A stretch of DNA of 51,265 nucleotides from Methylobacter sp. (lineage in GTDB: Bacteria > Pseudomonadota > Gammaproteobacteria > Methylococcales > Methylomonadaceae): the NCBI RefSeq assembly GCF_023227905.1, contig NZ_JALOCF010000031.1, positions 1 through 51,265 of the forward strand, given 5' to 3'. Shown piece after piece: positions 1-8,358 of the stretch; positions within the stretch are counted from its first letter, which is position 1; every line of letters starts with the position of its first letter. The translations under genes were made by a program, and so were the position numbers. The notes below the pieces were generated by a model. It made no database searches. It worked only from the letters and a program-made list of their open reading frames with translations, and had not been told where the DNA came from.

Positions 1-1071
1 CCTATCCATTAAATCGGCCAGATTGGCGACGGCGGTTTTGAGCGAGTCCATCGCAAAGGCGATATGGCCGCCGTAAAAATGGCCGCCATGCAGGACGCGT
101 TCGCGTTCGGCATCGATGATCGGGTTGTCGTTGGCGCTGTTTAATTCATTTTCGATAAACTGCCGCAGCCAGGGCAAGGAATCTTCCAGCACGCCGATGA
201 TATGCGGCGCACACCGCAATGAATACCGATCCTGCAAGCGGGTATCGTGGCGCGGCGCGCTGTGCTTCAACTGCAAATCCTCACGTATCCGCTCGGCGAC
301 GCGGTTTTGGCCGGGATGCGGCTTGACCGAAAACAGCTGCTCGTCAAAGTGGTAGGCGTTGCCGTTCAAGGCGACCGAAGCCAGGCTGGTGATGCGCGTA
401 GCCAAGCGGGACAAATATTCGGCGCGTTGGTAGGCCAAGCAGGCGATGCCGGTCATGGCCGCCGTGCCGTTCATAATCGCCAGGCCTTCCTTGGGTTTTA
501 AGGTCAGCGCTTCGATGTTGAGCCCGGCAAAAACCGTTTGCGTGGATTGACGCTGACCCTGATAAAGCACGTCCCGTTCGCCGGCAAGCACAGCAGCAAC
601 ATAGGACAGCGGCGTCAAATCGCCGCTGGCACCGACCGAACCTTCCTGCGGGATCATCGGCAAAATGTCCAGCTTTAATAACTTCGTCAGCTGTTGCAAC
701 AACTTGTAGCGAACGCCCGAGTAACCGCGCGCCAGACTGGTCAGGCGCGCGGCCAGTATGGCCCGGGTTTGCTGGGCATCAAAATGGTTGCCCAATCCGC
801 AGCCGTGAAAGGTATAGAGCTGCTTGGGCAATTGTTCGACCAGATTCAGCGGTATCGAGACTGTGCAGGACTCGCCGTAACCGGTGGTTACGCCGTAGAC
901 AAAGCCTTCTTCCTTTAACAAGGTATCGATAAACCGGGCGCCTTTGTTAATGCGCTCAATAAATTTCGGCTGCCTGCCCAATTCAACCTGCGCTTGTTGG
1001 TTGGCTATTTGGCAAACCGCTTCAATCGTCAACGGCTTACCATCAAAAACCACGGTATTTTTACTCTTCAT
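1..1071 (-). CDS. Aromatic amino acid ammonia lyase (HAL/PAL family), partial at left edge
   Basis: The reading frame starts at the ATG at 1069-1071 and runs open through the left edge, so the C-terminal part is missing. The translation has the Ala-Ser-Gly triad in ASGDLTPLS, which cyclises to the MIO electrophile of histidine/phenylalanine/tyrosine ammonia lyases, preceded by GSVG. It also carries the N-terminal YGVTTGYG motif and the NGTAAMTG motif of the family. These enzymes remove ammonia from an aromatic amino acid to give an arylacrylate. In aryl-polyene clusters such a lyase is thought to supply the aryl starter unit. The start overlaps the end of the upstream acyltransferase gene by 11 bases, which implies translational coupling. 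The substrate (His, Phe or Tyr) cannot be decided from the visible part. Confidence 0.9.
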   Translation of the reverse strand, partial: MKSKNTVVFDGKPLTIEAVCQIANQQAQVELGRQPKFIERINKGARFIDTLLKEEGFVYGVTTGYGESCTVSIPLNLVEQLPKQLYTFHGCGLGNHFDAQQTRAILAARLTSLARGYSGVRYKLLQQLTKLLKLDILPMIPQEGSVGASGDLTPLSYVAAVLAGERDVLYQGQRQSTQTVFAGLNIEALTLKPKEGLAIMNGTAAMTGIACLAYQRAEYLSRLATRITSLASVALNGNAYHFDEQLFSVKPHPGQNRVAERIREDLQLKHSAPRHDTRLQDRYSLRCAPHIIGVLEDSLPWLRQFIENELNSANDNPIIDAERERVLHGGHFYGGHIAFAMDSLKTAVANLADLMDR

Positions 1072-1993
1072 GCACTCGCCAAAAATCGAAAAAGTTAAAC
1101 CATTGTAACGGTTCCATTAAGCAGTAATGCTCCAATCGCCGGGCATAACGCTGTATTGTTTGCTGCATGGCCTGCTCGCGGGTTTTCCTGGGAAACGTCA
1201 AGCTGTCACTGAAATGGTCAAAATAGATCACCTGCCTGCCCTGTTGTTTCAGGCAAAACAGCGTGTAAACCGGGCATTTAAGCAGCGAGGCCAGGATAAA
1301 CGGGCCTTGCGGAAACGAAGCGTCGGCGCCCATGAAGCTGGCCCGGCAAACGCGCGGATTATGGCCGACCGACGTTCTGTCCGCGGTAATAATGACCAAC
1401 TCGCCGTTGTCGATTTTATCGCTCAACAGCATGGCCGTGGCGGCGCTGATGTCGGTCACCTGGATCAGGTTTAAGCCGCTGTTCTGGTTGGTTTGCCTGA
1501 GCAGGCGGTTGAATTTTTCGGCATGCTTGGTGTGTACCAGCACGTTAATGCGCGCCGTCTCGTCCAGATCGGCAATCACCCGGCAGACTTCAAGATTGCC
1601 CAGATGCGAGCCCAGCAGGATTGCGCCCCTTCCGGTCTTGACATGAGCCAGCACGCTGTCGCGCCCTCGATAGTCGACTTCCGCAAGCGACAATGCGCCG
1701 GACCAGGCCGCCAGTTTGTCGATAATGGCGTTGGCGAAACTGATGAAGTGCCGGTAACTGTCCCGGAGGCTACCGCTTAAATTCGATGACGGCGAAAGCT
1801 TCGCAACGCGCTTTAGATAGGCCTGACTGGCCTCCCTGCCCGGCTTGTTCGCCAGCCAGTAATAACTCACCACCGGATATAAAAACCACTGCAACACGGT
1901 ACGCCCGAGCAGCAGATAAACGCGCAACAAAAAACGCATGCCCCAGACCATGCTCCACTCACCCATATCCGCCCAATGCGACGTTTTCTTCAT
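1061..1993 (-). CDS. LpxL/HtrB-type lysophospholipid acyltransferase of the aryl-polyene cluster
   Basis: This 310-residue protein belongs to the lipid A late-acyltransferase family. It has an N-terminal hydrophobic segment (about residues 18-45) for inner-membrane anchoring. The HX4E-type catalytic motif is SHLGNLEVCR (about residue 130), and a downstream ITADRTSVG block matches the family's second conserved region. Aryl-polyene clusters commonly encode one or more such enzymes, believed to help attach the polyene to a lipid anchor. It overlaps the upstream glycosyltransferase stop by ATGA (1990-1993) and the downstream ammonia lyase start by 11 bases, so it is an internal gene of one operon. 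A true lipid A acyltransferase is possible but less likely in this context. Confidence 0.85.
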   Translation of the reverse strand: MKKTSHWADMGEWSMVWGMRFLLRVYLLLGRTVLQWFLYPVVSYYWLANKPGREASQAYLKRVAKLSPSSNLSGSLRDSYRHFISFANAIIDKLAAWSGALSLAEVDYRGRDSVLAHVKTGRGAILLGSHLGNLEVCRVIADLDETARINVLVHTKHAEKFNRLLRQTNQNSGLNLIQVTDISAATAMLLSDKIDNGELVIITADRTSVGHNPRVCRASFMGADASFPQGPFILASLLKCPVYTLFCLKQQGRQVIYFDHFSDSLTFPRKTREQAMQQTIQRYARRLEHYCLMEPLQWFNFFDFWRVHEE

Positions 1994-2724
1994 GGCCTTT
2001 GCCTGCTAAGCAGTTGCGGAATACGCATCAGCATGCCGAAAAACAGTTTGGCATGGGTTTTCGAGATCATCAGGTTGTCCCGCCATAACTTAAAATGCGA
2101 CACGCCGTCATAAGGATAATTCACCCCGGTCGGTATGTTGACGACATCAGCGCCCTGCCAGTACAGGCGCACCAGGATGTCGATATCAAAATCCATGCCT
2201 CTGGCTATGGCTGTGCCAGCGGATAACTTCTCGACCGCGGCCAACGGGTACAAGCGAAAACCGCACATGCTGTCTGCAATCGCAAGCGACAAGGTGTTGA
2301 TCCATACCCACAGATTGGCAATGATTCGGCCGTAAACCCGGCTTTTGGGCGCAGTCTTATCAAACAGAGGCTGGCCCAAAATCAGCGCTTCAGGATGGTG
2401 TTTTCCAGCCTCAAGAAACGCGGGAATGTCATTAACGCCATGCTGTCCGTCGGCATCGATCTGGATTGCGTGGCTAAATCCCAAGGCTTGTGCTGCCTTA
2501 AAACCGTCCAGTACGGCAGCGCCTTTGCCGCCGTTTTCTGGTCGGTTGATTAAGATAAGCCAATCCGGTTCGCGCTCGGCGCAGTCAGCCAAAATCCGTG
2601 AACACAACATTGAACTTCCGTCGTTGATCAGAAAAGTCGGGATTGCGAAGCTTTTTAACCTGGCAAGCACATGGGGAATTGCGGCTTCGTGGTTGTAAAC
2701 CGGGATGACGATGCAGGGTTTCAT
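1990..2724 (-). CDS. Family 2 glycosyltransferase of the aryl-polyene cluster
   Basis: A 244-residue GT-A fold glycosyltransferase. The N-terminus IVIPVYNHE is the nucleotide-sugar binding strand, INDGSS follows at about residue 35, and the metal-binding DxD is in IQIDADGQHG at about residue 90. It resembles dolichol-phosphate-mannose-synthase-like enzymes but has no C-terminal membrane helices. In aryl-polyene clusters a GT2 domain, sometimes fused to an acyltransferase, is thought to modify the lipid anchor; here glycosyltransferase and acyltransferase are separate genes joined by an ATGA overlap. It is separated from the upstream AMP-ligase gene by about 240 bases of repeat DNA, the only large gap in the cluster apart from the one at 5206-5357. 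The donor and acceptor are unknown. Confidence 0.85.
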   Translation of the reverse strand: MKPCIVIPVYNHEAAIPHVLARLKSFAIPTFLINDGSSMLCSRILADCAEREPDWLILINRPENGGKGAAVLDGFKAAQALGFSHAIQIDADGQHGVNDIPAFLEAGKHHPEALILGQPLFDKTAPKSRVYGRIIANLWVWINTLSLAIADSMCGFRLYPLAAVEKLSAGTAIARGMDFDIDILVRLYWQGADVVNIPTGVNYPYDGVSHFKLWRDNLMISKTHAKLFFGMLMRIPQLLSRQRP

Positions 2725-2753
2725 TGACTATGAAACCCCAAAAGCAATGTTCA

Positions 2754-2939
2754 CCACGAAGAACACAGACGACTGCATGGATGCAGGAGGTACGACTCCA
2801 CGGATGGAGGAGGTAGAGCAATGCACGGAGCAATTGCCGAGAGCACCAACAGTAGGCGCTTTAGGCGACGCAGGAGCAGTTGCCGAGAACACGAAGTTTT
2901 TAACACATTTCTCTTCGTGTCCTTCGTGCTCTTCGTGGT
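2754..2939. repeat. Composite dispersed repeat with CTTCGTG-type inverted ends
   Basis: The outer ends are inverted: CCACGAAGAACAC at 2754-2766 against CTCTTCGTGG at 2929-2938, with further CTTCGTG units at 2913-2927. The interior carries degenerate pieces related to the middle of the 151-bp element at 12466-12616 and 31241-31391: GCAGGAGGT, GGAGGTAGAGCAA and two copies of a GGAGCA[G/A]TTGCCGAG block ending near 2842 and 2887. It appears to be one repeat family nested in another. It lies between the AMP-ligase and glycosyltransferase genes. Confidence 0.6.
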
Positions 2940-2963
2940 TATTCATTCTTATGTTGAGTACTT

Positions 2964-4664
2964 TCATTGGCTTTTACCTTCATAAACCATGCGCCCTGAA
3001 CTGTATGCGCCGCGCTCCGAGCTGAAATTGAAGTACAGCTTATCGGTTGCCGCTTTCCACTCGATAGCGAGCGTTAATTCAGCGCCGGGCTGGATGACTT
3101 TCATAAATTTAATGACTTCCATATGCGAAAACGGTCTATCGATAGCAAAAAACAGCTTGCTGAAATGCTCCACCCAAGCCAGTTGCACTACTCCCGGCAA
3201 GACCGGATAGTCGGCAAAATGATCCGGAAAATACAGCAAATTTTCGGGCACTCTAAGACCCAGCCGGACATGGTCGGGAGCCATTTCAAGACTGAGTGTT
3301 TGCGGCAATTTTCGATTATCAAAATCCAACAGTGTTTTTAACAGTTGCTGGTCGATTTTACCCTGAGCCGTTAGCGGCATCGTGTTGACAAACAGCCATT
3401 TTCTCGGCAACACCACTGGCTCAAACCATGGCTTGAGCGTTATGCGCAGTTGCCTGATCAGCCAGTTTCTGCCCTGGATCGCCAACAGCTCAAAACCCTG
3501 TTGGTTTAGCATCACAACCGCTACGACGACATCCCGGCTTCTGGCTATCACCAGCGCGAGGGCTTCATCGACCCACGGTTCGGTCATCAAGCGTTGTTCC
3601 AGTTCGGTCAAGGACAGGCGTTTTTCTTCGATCTTGACGATGCGATCCGAACGCCCATGCAGCGTAAAGCGGCCATCAACCAATAAGGTGATTTGATCGT
3701 CCAGTTGGAAAGCCCCTGCCCCGGTTTGCAAATAAGGTGAATACAGCAACCACTTTCCGTCAACGCAGCTTAAGCGCATGCCCGTAAATAATGTCCAAGC
3801 CTGTTCCTGCTGCCGCCAGGCAATGCCGCCGGTCTCGGAGCTGCCATAGACTTCAATCACCGCCTGCGCGCCGCTGCTTAAAATCTGTTGAGCCGCGCTC
3901 TCCGGCAACGCGCCGCCGGAGCTAAAAATCGTTTTTAAAGCGCTAATGCCGTCCCACGGCGACTGCTGATCCAAACGCTTTAAATGCGCAGGGCTGGCGA
4001 TCCAGTAAGCAGGTTTCTGATGAACCGCATTAACCAGCGTTTCAGGATTGATATAAGCCTGGCTATGAAAACGCCGCCCTGCCGACAACGGCCATAACAC
4101 GCGAAACAGCAAGCCATAGATATGCTGGTGGCTGACTGTCGCCAACGCCTCGGCATTGCCGAGTTGCTCGCCCCAGCGCTGTTCCAACGTGGCGATTTCA
4201 AGCTGAAACTGATTCAGGCATTTGGCTATCGGCTTGGCCTGACCCGTCGAACCGGAGGTAAAAATGACCAGTTGGTTGTCCAAGGGGTTTAGCGGCGATA
4301 AAGACCTGCCGGAACACGCCGGCGCATCCAGGTTGTAATCGAAACACTCGCCTTTCTGCCAATCGCCGAGCAACTGACAGTCTAGCGATAACTGCCGTGC
4401 TGTGCCGGGGCAATTATTGCCGGGTATCCAGATTTGTTTACCGGCATGCAATAACGCAAACAGCAGCACTGCAAACGGATAGGCGTCTTCAGTGTATAAG
4501 GCGTAATGCTGAAATGGCTGCGCTTGCAGCTTGTCGACCCAGTATTTAACCGCGCTCGCAAACTGCCCCGCCGAATAGTGCTGCCCGGCATGATAGGCGA
4601 CAGGCGTATCAGTCGGCCTGGCATCCATTAAACAGTGCGACAGCGGCAGCAGCTTATCGGACAT
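2964..4664 (-). CDS. Acyl-CoA synthetase-like AMP ligase fused to a hotdog dehydratase domain (aryl-polyene cluster)
   Basis: A 566-residue two-domain protein. Residues about 1-450 form an ANL-superfamily adenylation domain: the P-loop is FTSGSTGQAKP at 135-145, the motif EVYGSSETGG follows, and HGRSDRIVKIEEKRLS is the hinge/A8 region. From about residue 470 to the end there is a hotdog-fold domain of the FabZ/ApeI type, with YFPDHFADYPVLPGV resembling the H-x-P-x-x-PG active-site helix. The adenylation half would activate the aryl starter and load it on an acyl carrier protein; the hotdog half would dehydrate 3-hydroxyacyl intermediates. In aryl-polyene clusters as I know them these are often separate genes. 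It overlaps the upstream membrane-protein gene by 11 bases. Confidence 0.87.
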   Translation of the reverse strand: MSDKLLPLSHCLMDARPTDTPVAYHAGQHYSAGQFASAVKYWVDKLQAQPFQHYALYTEDAYPFAVLLFALLHAGKQIWIPGNNCPGTARQLSLDCQLLGDWQKGECFDYNLDAPACSGRSLSPLNPLDNQLVIFTSGSTGQAKPIAKCLNQFQLEIATLEQRWGEQLGNAEALATVSHQHIYGLLFRVLWPLSAGRRFHSQAYINPETLVNAVHQKPAYWIASPAHLKRLDQQSPWDGISALKTIFSSGGALPESAAQQILSSGAQAVIEVYGSSETGGIAWRQQEQAWTLFTGMRLSCVDGKWLLYSPYLQTGAGAFQLDDQITLLVDGRFTLHGRSDRIVKIEEKRLSLTELEQRLMTEPWVDEALALVIARSRDVVVAVVMLNQQGFELLAIQGRNWLIRQLRITLKPWFEPVVLPRKWLFVNTMPLTAQGKIDQQLLKTLLDFDNRKLPQTLSLEMAPDHVRLGLRVPENLLYFPDHFADYPVLPGVVQLAWVEHFSKLFFAIDRPFSHMEVIKFMKVIQPGAELTLAIEWKAATDKLYFNFSSERGAYSSGRMVYEGKSQ

Positions 4665-5205
4665 GCTTTTGGGTTCTCATCCTGACCAGATATTCGGCGG
4701 CAAATAATACGCCCATCAGCACGTAGGCGATCAGGCCATTGTATAAACTCCAGACTTCCAGGCTGCACCAAAAGGCCGTTACCCAGGCCAGAACGCCGTT
4801 AATAATAAAAAAACCGCACCAGACTTGCGTCACCCGGCGGGTATAAATAACGCCTTCCGGCGGCAAATCGGGGTGCTGTATGCGCGCCAGACGCTCGACC
4901 AAACTGGGCGGCGAAAACAGGCTCCAGCCGAAAATCAGCAGCATCAAGCCATTGACCAGAATCGGGTAAACCAGCAATGTGCCGAATTGATTGCTCCACA
5001 TCGCAAACAGGCAATAGCCGATGCCGGCAACCAATAACGGCGTGCTCCAGTGCTTAACGGAATAGCTGGCTGCCAGTCTGACCAGCAATAATACAATCAA
5101 TAGCGCGGCTATTTTCCAGGGCTCAAAATAATCTTTGCCGAAAAAAACCGCCAGCGGGTATAACAAGGTTGATAAACCCATCACGCCGTTTATGAACAAG
5201 CGCAT
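4654..5205 (-). CDS. Aryl-polyene cluster integral membrane protein
   Basis: From the ATG at 5203-5205 the product is 183 residues with about five hydrophobic helices (for example ALLIVLLLVRLAAS, LLVYPILVNGLMLLIFGW and GLIAYVLMGVLFAAEYLV). It is of the conserved COG4648-like type found next to the acyl carrier proteins in aryl-polyene clusters; its function is unknown. An upstream extension to 5349 would be coded by the repeat element at 5213-5321, so I reject it. The sequence just 5' of the chosen ATG, GGGAGCGAGATAAAT, is the end of that repeat and seems to provide the Shine-Dalgarno GGGAG. The 3' end overlaps the AMP-ligase start by 11 bases. Confidence 0.8.
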   Translation of the reverse strand: MRLFINGVMGLSTLLYPLAVFFGKDYFEPWKIAALLIVLLLVRLAASYSVKHWSTPLLVAGIGYCLFAMWSNQFGTLLVYPILVNGLMLLIFGWSLFSPPSLVERLARIQHPDLPPEGVIYTRRVTQVWCGFFIINGVLAWVTAFWCSLEVWSLYNGLIAYVLMGVLFAAEYLVRMRTQKHVR

Positions 5206-5212
5206 ATTTATC

Positions 5213-5321
5213 TCGCTCCCACGCGCTGCGTCCAGTGTTTGTAAGGCTGGTATTGATGCACTTTTACGGCTCGCGGCGCAGCGCGCCTTACACGGCATTC
5301 CCACGCAGCGCGTGGGAACGA
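5213..5321. repeat. 109-bp MITE-like element with 19-bp terminal inverted repeats
   Basis: The left arm (5213-5231) and right arm (5303-5321) are inverted copies of TCG[C/T]TCCCACGCGCTGCGT with 18 of 19 positions matching. The interior has a second, smaller inverted pair (GTAAGGC / GCCTTAC). No open frame specific to a transposase is present. The element separates the acyl carrier protein gene from the membrane-protein gene in the aryl-polyene operon. Confidence 0.75.
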
Positions 5322-5357
5322 GAAGAAACGGAGAACATAAACCAAGCAACCGGCAGA

Positions 5358-5609
5358 TCAGTCATTAAGCATCTTATAAACGGCTTCGACCACATCGCCA
5401 ATGGTACGGGCGGTTTTAAAATCTTCCGCTTTGATCGCTTTGCCGGTCATTTCCTTAAGCCTGACTATCATGTCTACCGCGTCGATACTGTCGAAATCCA
5501 GGTCTTCGTACAGCTTCGCTTCCAGCGTAATAGCCTGCTCATCCATTTCGAACATTTCGACCATAATCTCTCTGATGGCCGCCAGGATTTCTTCGCGCTC
5601 TTTTATCAT
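5358..5609 (-). CDS. Acyl carrier protein 2 of the aryl-polyene cluster
   Basis: An 83-residue acyl carrier protein starting at the ATG at 5607-5609, which has a good ribosome-binding site (GAGGTG, 5 bases upstream). The phosphopantetheine attachment serine is in DLDFDSIDAVDM at about residue 37, and the length and acidic helices fit the family. It would carry the growing polyene chain or the aryl starter as a thioester. It follows the first acyl carrier protein by 7 bases. An earlier in-frame start lies inside the preceding gene and has no ribosome-binding site. Two tandem carrier proteins are the usual arrangement in aryl-polyene clusters. Confidence 0.88.
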   Translation of the reverse strand: MIKEREEILAAIREIMVEMFEMDEQAITLEAKLYEDLDFDSIDAVDMIVRLKEMTGKAIKAEDFKTARTIGDVVEAVYKMLND

Positions 5610-5616
5610 AAGCACC

Positions 5617-5865
5617 TCAACCGCGCGCAGATTGAATGTAATCGGCCAACGTTGAAACCGAGGCAAAAATCTTCACCACGTCTTCTTTTTCGGCATCGAT
5701 TTTTACATTGTATTTCTTGCGGATCGCCAAGCCCAATTCCAGGGCATCAATGGAATCCAGTCCCAAACCGTCGTTAAACAACGGTGCCTGACTGTCTATA
5801 TCCGCCACGCTGATATCTTCCAGATCCAGCGTATCAATAATGAGTTGTTTTAATTCGTTTTCCAT
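5617..5865 (-). CDS. Acyl carrier protein 1 of the aryl-polyene cluster
   Basis: An 82-residue acyl carrier protein. The prosthetic-group serine is in DGLGLDSIDALELG (about residue 37). It overlaps the end of the upstream acyltransferase gene by 32 bases, and the second carrier protein starts 7 bases after its stop. It differs clearly from the neighbouring carrier protein, which suggests divided roles, for example one for starter loading and one for elongation; that division is inference from the known two-carrier systems. The start is the ATG at 5863-5865. Confidence 0.87.
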   Translation of the reverse strand: MENELKQLIIDTLDLEDISVADIDSQAPLFNDGLGLDSIDALELGLAIRKKYNVKIDAEKEDVVKIFASVSTLADYIQSARG

Positions 5866-6649
5866 CGTGCTTATAAAGCTCTCTCTGTTGGGTAAAATAA
5901 TCTTGCTGATAGTGTGTAAAGCGACGTACGGCTACCGATTTTGGGCTGATATCATTAAATTGATCGAGCGCAATATCGTCGCCAACGTGCATGGTCAGAT
6001 GAAAGCGGCGCTCGGGAATTTGATACCAGCGCTCGGCTTTGGTTAAGGTGCTCGGATTGCAGGTCAGCGTCACCGGGGTCACTATGGCATTCGCCTGCAA
6101 AGCAATGGCCGCCGCGCCGCGTTGAAAGTGATACGGTTTGCCCGGCATCGACCGCGTCCCTTCCGGAAAAATAATCATCGATCCGCCTGAGCGCAGCCAG
6201 GCAACGCACTCGGCTATCATCTGCTCAGGGTCGCCGTTGCTGATGTATCCGGCATTGAGTATCGGGCCGCGCATGAACGGGTTATGCCACAGCCGGGCTT
6301 TGACAATACAACTGGCCTGTTCGATTCGGCTGATCAAAAACACAATATCGACCAGCGTCGGATGGTTGGCGATGATCAACTGGCCGGGACGGTTAAGTTT
6401 GTCCAGGCCGGTGATGTCGTAAGTCATCACCCCAAGTCTGTGCATCAAACCAATAAAGACATAAAAACTGTAATGCACCGTTTTTTGGCCGCGGCTGACT
6501 TTTTGCCGCGGATTGCCGGGCCACAAAGACAGTACCGGAAATACCAATAGCCACAGCAATATACCGCCGAAACCAAAACTAAAAAAACTTAATCCTGTTG
6601 CCAGAAGGCGCCAGCCATAGCTTAATTTTGCTGTTATTTTTTGTGCCAT
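5834..6649 (-). CDS. PlsC-type 1-acylglycerol-3-phosphate acyltransferase-like protein
   Basis: A 271-residue membrane-associated acyltransferase with an N-terminal hydrophobic segment (about residues 12-45). Family motifs are in order: NHPTLVD (the HX4D catalytic motif) near residue 95, and FPEGTRSMPGK near residue 160. It is typical of the acyltransferase found between the ketosynthase-like gene and the carrier proteins in aryl-polyene clusters, where it probably helps link the aryl-polyene carboxylate to a lipid. It overlaps the upstream ketosynthase-like gene by 16 bases and the downstream carrier protein by 32, so all three are tightly coupled. Confidence 0.87.
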   Translation of the reverse strand: MAQKITAKLSYGWRLLATGLSFFSFGFGGILLWLLVFPVLSLWPGNPRQKVSRGQKTVHYSFYVFIGLMHRLGVMTYDITGLDKLNRPGQLIIANHPTLVDIVFLISRIEQASCIVKARLWHNPFMRGPILNAGYISNGDPEQMIAECVAWLRSGGSMIIFPEGTRSMPGKPYHFQRGAAAIALQANAIVTPVTLTCNPSTLTKAERWYQIPERRFHLTMHVGDDIALDQFNDISPKSVAVRRFTHYQQDYFTQQRELYKHDGKRIKTTHY

Positions 6650-7365
6650 TCCCAGCTATGTCTATGATTGCCCAGTGCCAACGTTTTTCTGTCGGCAACA
6701 AGAAACTTGATAAAAGAGAATATCTGCAACGCGTGCTCTCCGTCGTCGCGGTGCGCAGATGATCTGTTAAATTGCAACGCCAAACCGCTCCCGGTTAAAG
6801 AAATTTTCAAAGCTAATGCACAAATGGCGGGAGCGTTGAGCGCAAACGGTAACGACGGATAAAAATCCGATAACGGTTCATCATACAAAACCAGCAGCAC
6901 CTCGTCGGCATGGCGTTCCTGCAAAAGCCCCAGTGCTTCAATAAATGCCGGGGCAATACCGTCCTGGCCCGGCGCAATCACGGTAATTTCCTGATGACAG
7001 CCATAGGCCATGGAAAACAATCCCGATATGGCGTTATGCACTGACAGGCTAAAGGCTGTCGGCGAAACATCCTCACCTTTCTGCATGCTTGTAAGCATTT
7101 CCAAGGACTTGTTCACTTCGCCATGGGCAGAGCTGAAAATAATCGGCAATGGCTTATCACTATCGATGCAACCGTCCGCGGCATAAAAAACCGCTCTGGC
7201 TAACGGGCTTAATCTGCGCTGAAGTGTCTTGGGCACCTTAACAGGTATGGCCGTTTTTTCCGATTGGACAAAGGTCTGATGGTCGAGCCACTTTTGCCAG
7301 TCCTCATAATTATTCAATCCCGGCGCCCAGGCATTCCAGCCTCGGACTACAAATTCAGCAGTCAT
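6634..7365 (-). CDS. Beta-ketoacyl synthase N-terminal-like protein of the aryl-polyene cluster
   Basis: This 243-residue protein matches the short ketoacyl-synthase-like family (Ketoacyl-synt_2 type) that usually opens aryl-polyene and related type II clusters: it begins VVRGWNAWAPGL and has FSSAHGEVNKSLEML and LSVHNAISGLFSMAYG. The HNAISG stretch corresponds to the region where full ketosynthases carry the active-site cysteine segment, but no such cysteine is visible. It is therefore probably a chain-length-factor-like or structural partner rather than an active condensing enzyme. It is the first gene of the visible cluster; the promoter should lie in 7366-7489, downstream of modE on the same strand. 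Confidence 0.82.
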   Translation of the reverse strand: MTAEFVVRGWNAWAPGLNNYEDWQKWLDHQTFVQSEKTAIPVKVPKTLQRRLSPLARAVFYAADGCIDSDKPLPIIFSSAHGEVNKSLEMLTSMQKGEDVSPTAFSLSVHNAISGLFSMAYGCHQEITVIAPGQDGIAPAFIEALGLLQERHADEVLLVLYDEPLSDFYPSLPFALNAPAICALALKISLTGSGLALQFNRSSAHRDDGEHALQIFSFIKFLVADRKTLALGNHRHSWEWHKK

Positions 7366-7489
7366 TATATCAATCCGGCTGATCGTTTACACTTGGCGGA
7401 CAATAAAAAATCAGAAGCCGTTGAATTCATAAGATAAAGGAATTTTTGCAAGTTTAAGGATGGAGTTTATTGAAGATGAATGAAAACTG

Positions 7490-8308
7490 TCAAAGTAGCG
7501 GCATAACGCCCAGCACCGGAGCGTTACTTTTAAATATTGCCCATACTTTCATACCGGGCACAAGCGTCAGGCTTTGAGCGCTTTCCGATGTAATCAAGGC
7601 GACCAGCGTTTCGCCGCCGGGCAATAAGACGATCACCTCCGCGTTCACCTCGTCCTGTTGAACGCGAATCACGCTACAGGACAAGCGATTGCATGCCGCA
7701 TAGCGATTTGGATCGGAATCCATTGATAGCGTTATGTCGGCACTATTGATTAACAATACCGCATCGGCACCGATCTGCAAACCAAGATTACTGAGCGAGG
7801 CCTGAGTAATGTTGGTAATGACCTGTTCGCCGCCTTTCAATTTCACGGCAACCTCCGCATTCACCATATCGGCATGAATCTCGGTAATGCTGCCAAAAAT
7901 CTGGTTGCGAGCGCTGGTTTTCACCACCAATTGCTGCAACAGCAAGACCGTATCGGGATCATCGGCCAAGTTACGGTTGAGCTGTTCAAGAAACTGTCGA
8001 TGTTGTTGCTCCAGGCGAGTGAACAGCGCCAGCAAAGCTCGCCCTGCCTCGGTCAAGCAAGTACCGCCGCCTTTGCTACCGCCGGTAGCGGTGCTGACCA
8101 ATGTTTTCGGCGCATTGTTATTAGCTCTTTCAATGACTTGCCAAGCGCCTTTATAGCTCAACCCCACCTGTTTGGCGGCTTGGTTGATCGAACCACTCTG
8201 GTCTATCGCCCTCAGCAAGACGATCATGCGCCTGTCCAGGCCGGCTAAACGTAATTCTCCATCGACCCATGCTGTTGAAGTGGTGTTACGGTCAGAACTG
8301 TCAGTCAT
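7490..8308 (-). CDS. modE: ModE-type molybdate-responsive transcriptional regulator
   Basis: A 272-residue regulator with the ModE architecture. Residues about 15-120 form a LysR-like winged helix (RMIVLLRAIDQSGSINQAA, then LSYKGAWQVIERANN, and GGSKGGGTCLTEAGRALL for the wing). Two Mop/TOBE molybdate-binding domains follow (SARNQIFGSI...GGEQVITNIT, and NRLSCSVIRV...GGETLVALIT). Molybdate binding at the Mop domains makes ModE repress molybdate uptake genes. It is divergent from the porin-modABC-mop genes, and the gap holds three ModE-like boxes, one only 50 bases upstream of its own start, suggesting autoregulation. Length and domain order are normal for the family. Confidence 0.92.
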   Translation of the reverse strand: MTDSSDRNTTSTAWVDGELRLAGLDRRMIVLLRAIDQSGSINQAAKQVGLSYKGAWQVIERANNNAPKTLVSTATGGSKGGGTCLTEAGRALLALFTRLEQQHRQFLEQLNRNLADDPDTVLLLQQLVVKTSARNQIFGSITEIHADMVNAEVAVKLKGGEQVITNITQASLSNLGLQIGADAVLLINSADITLSMDSDPNRYAACNRLSCSVIRVQQDEVNAEVIVLLPGGETLVALITSESAQSLTLVPGMKVWAIFKSNAPVLGVMPLL

Positions 8309-8358
8309 ACGTGATTATGGATATTGTAGGGATTGAGCTGAGCGTTATTTCCATTTTT

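Noticed and set aside
2728..2967. 79-codon minus-strand frame between the AMP ligase and glycosyltransferase
   Set aside because: Translation of the composite repeat at 2754-2939; peptides such as NHEEHEGHEE come from CTTCGTG repeats.
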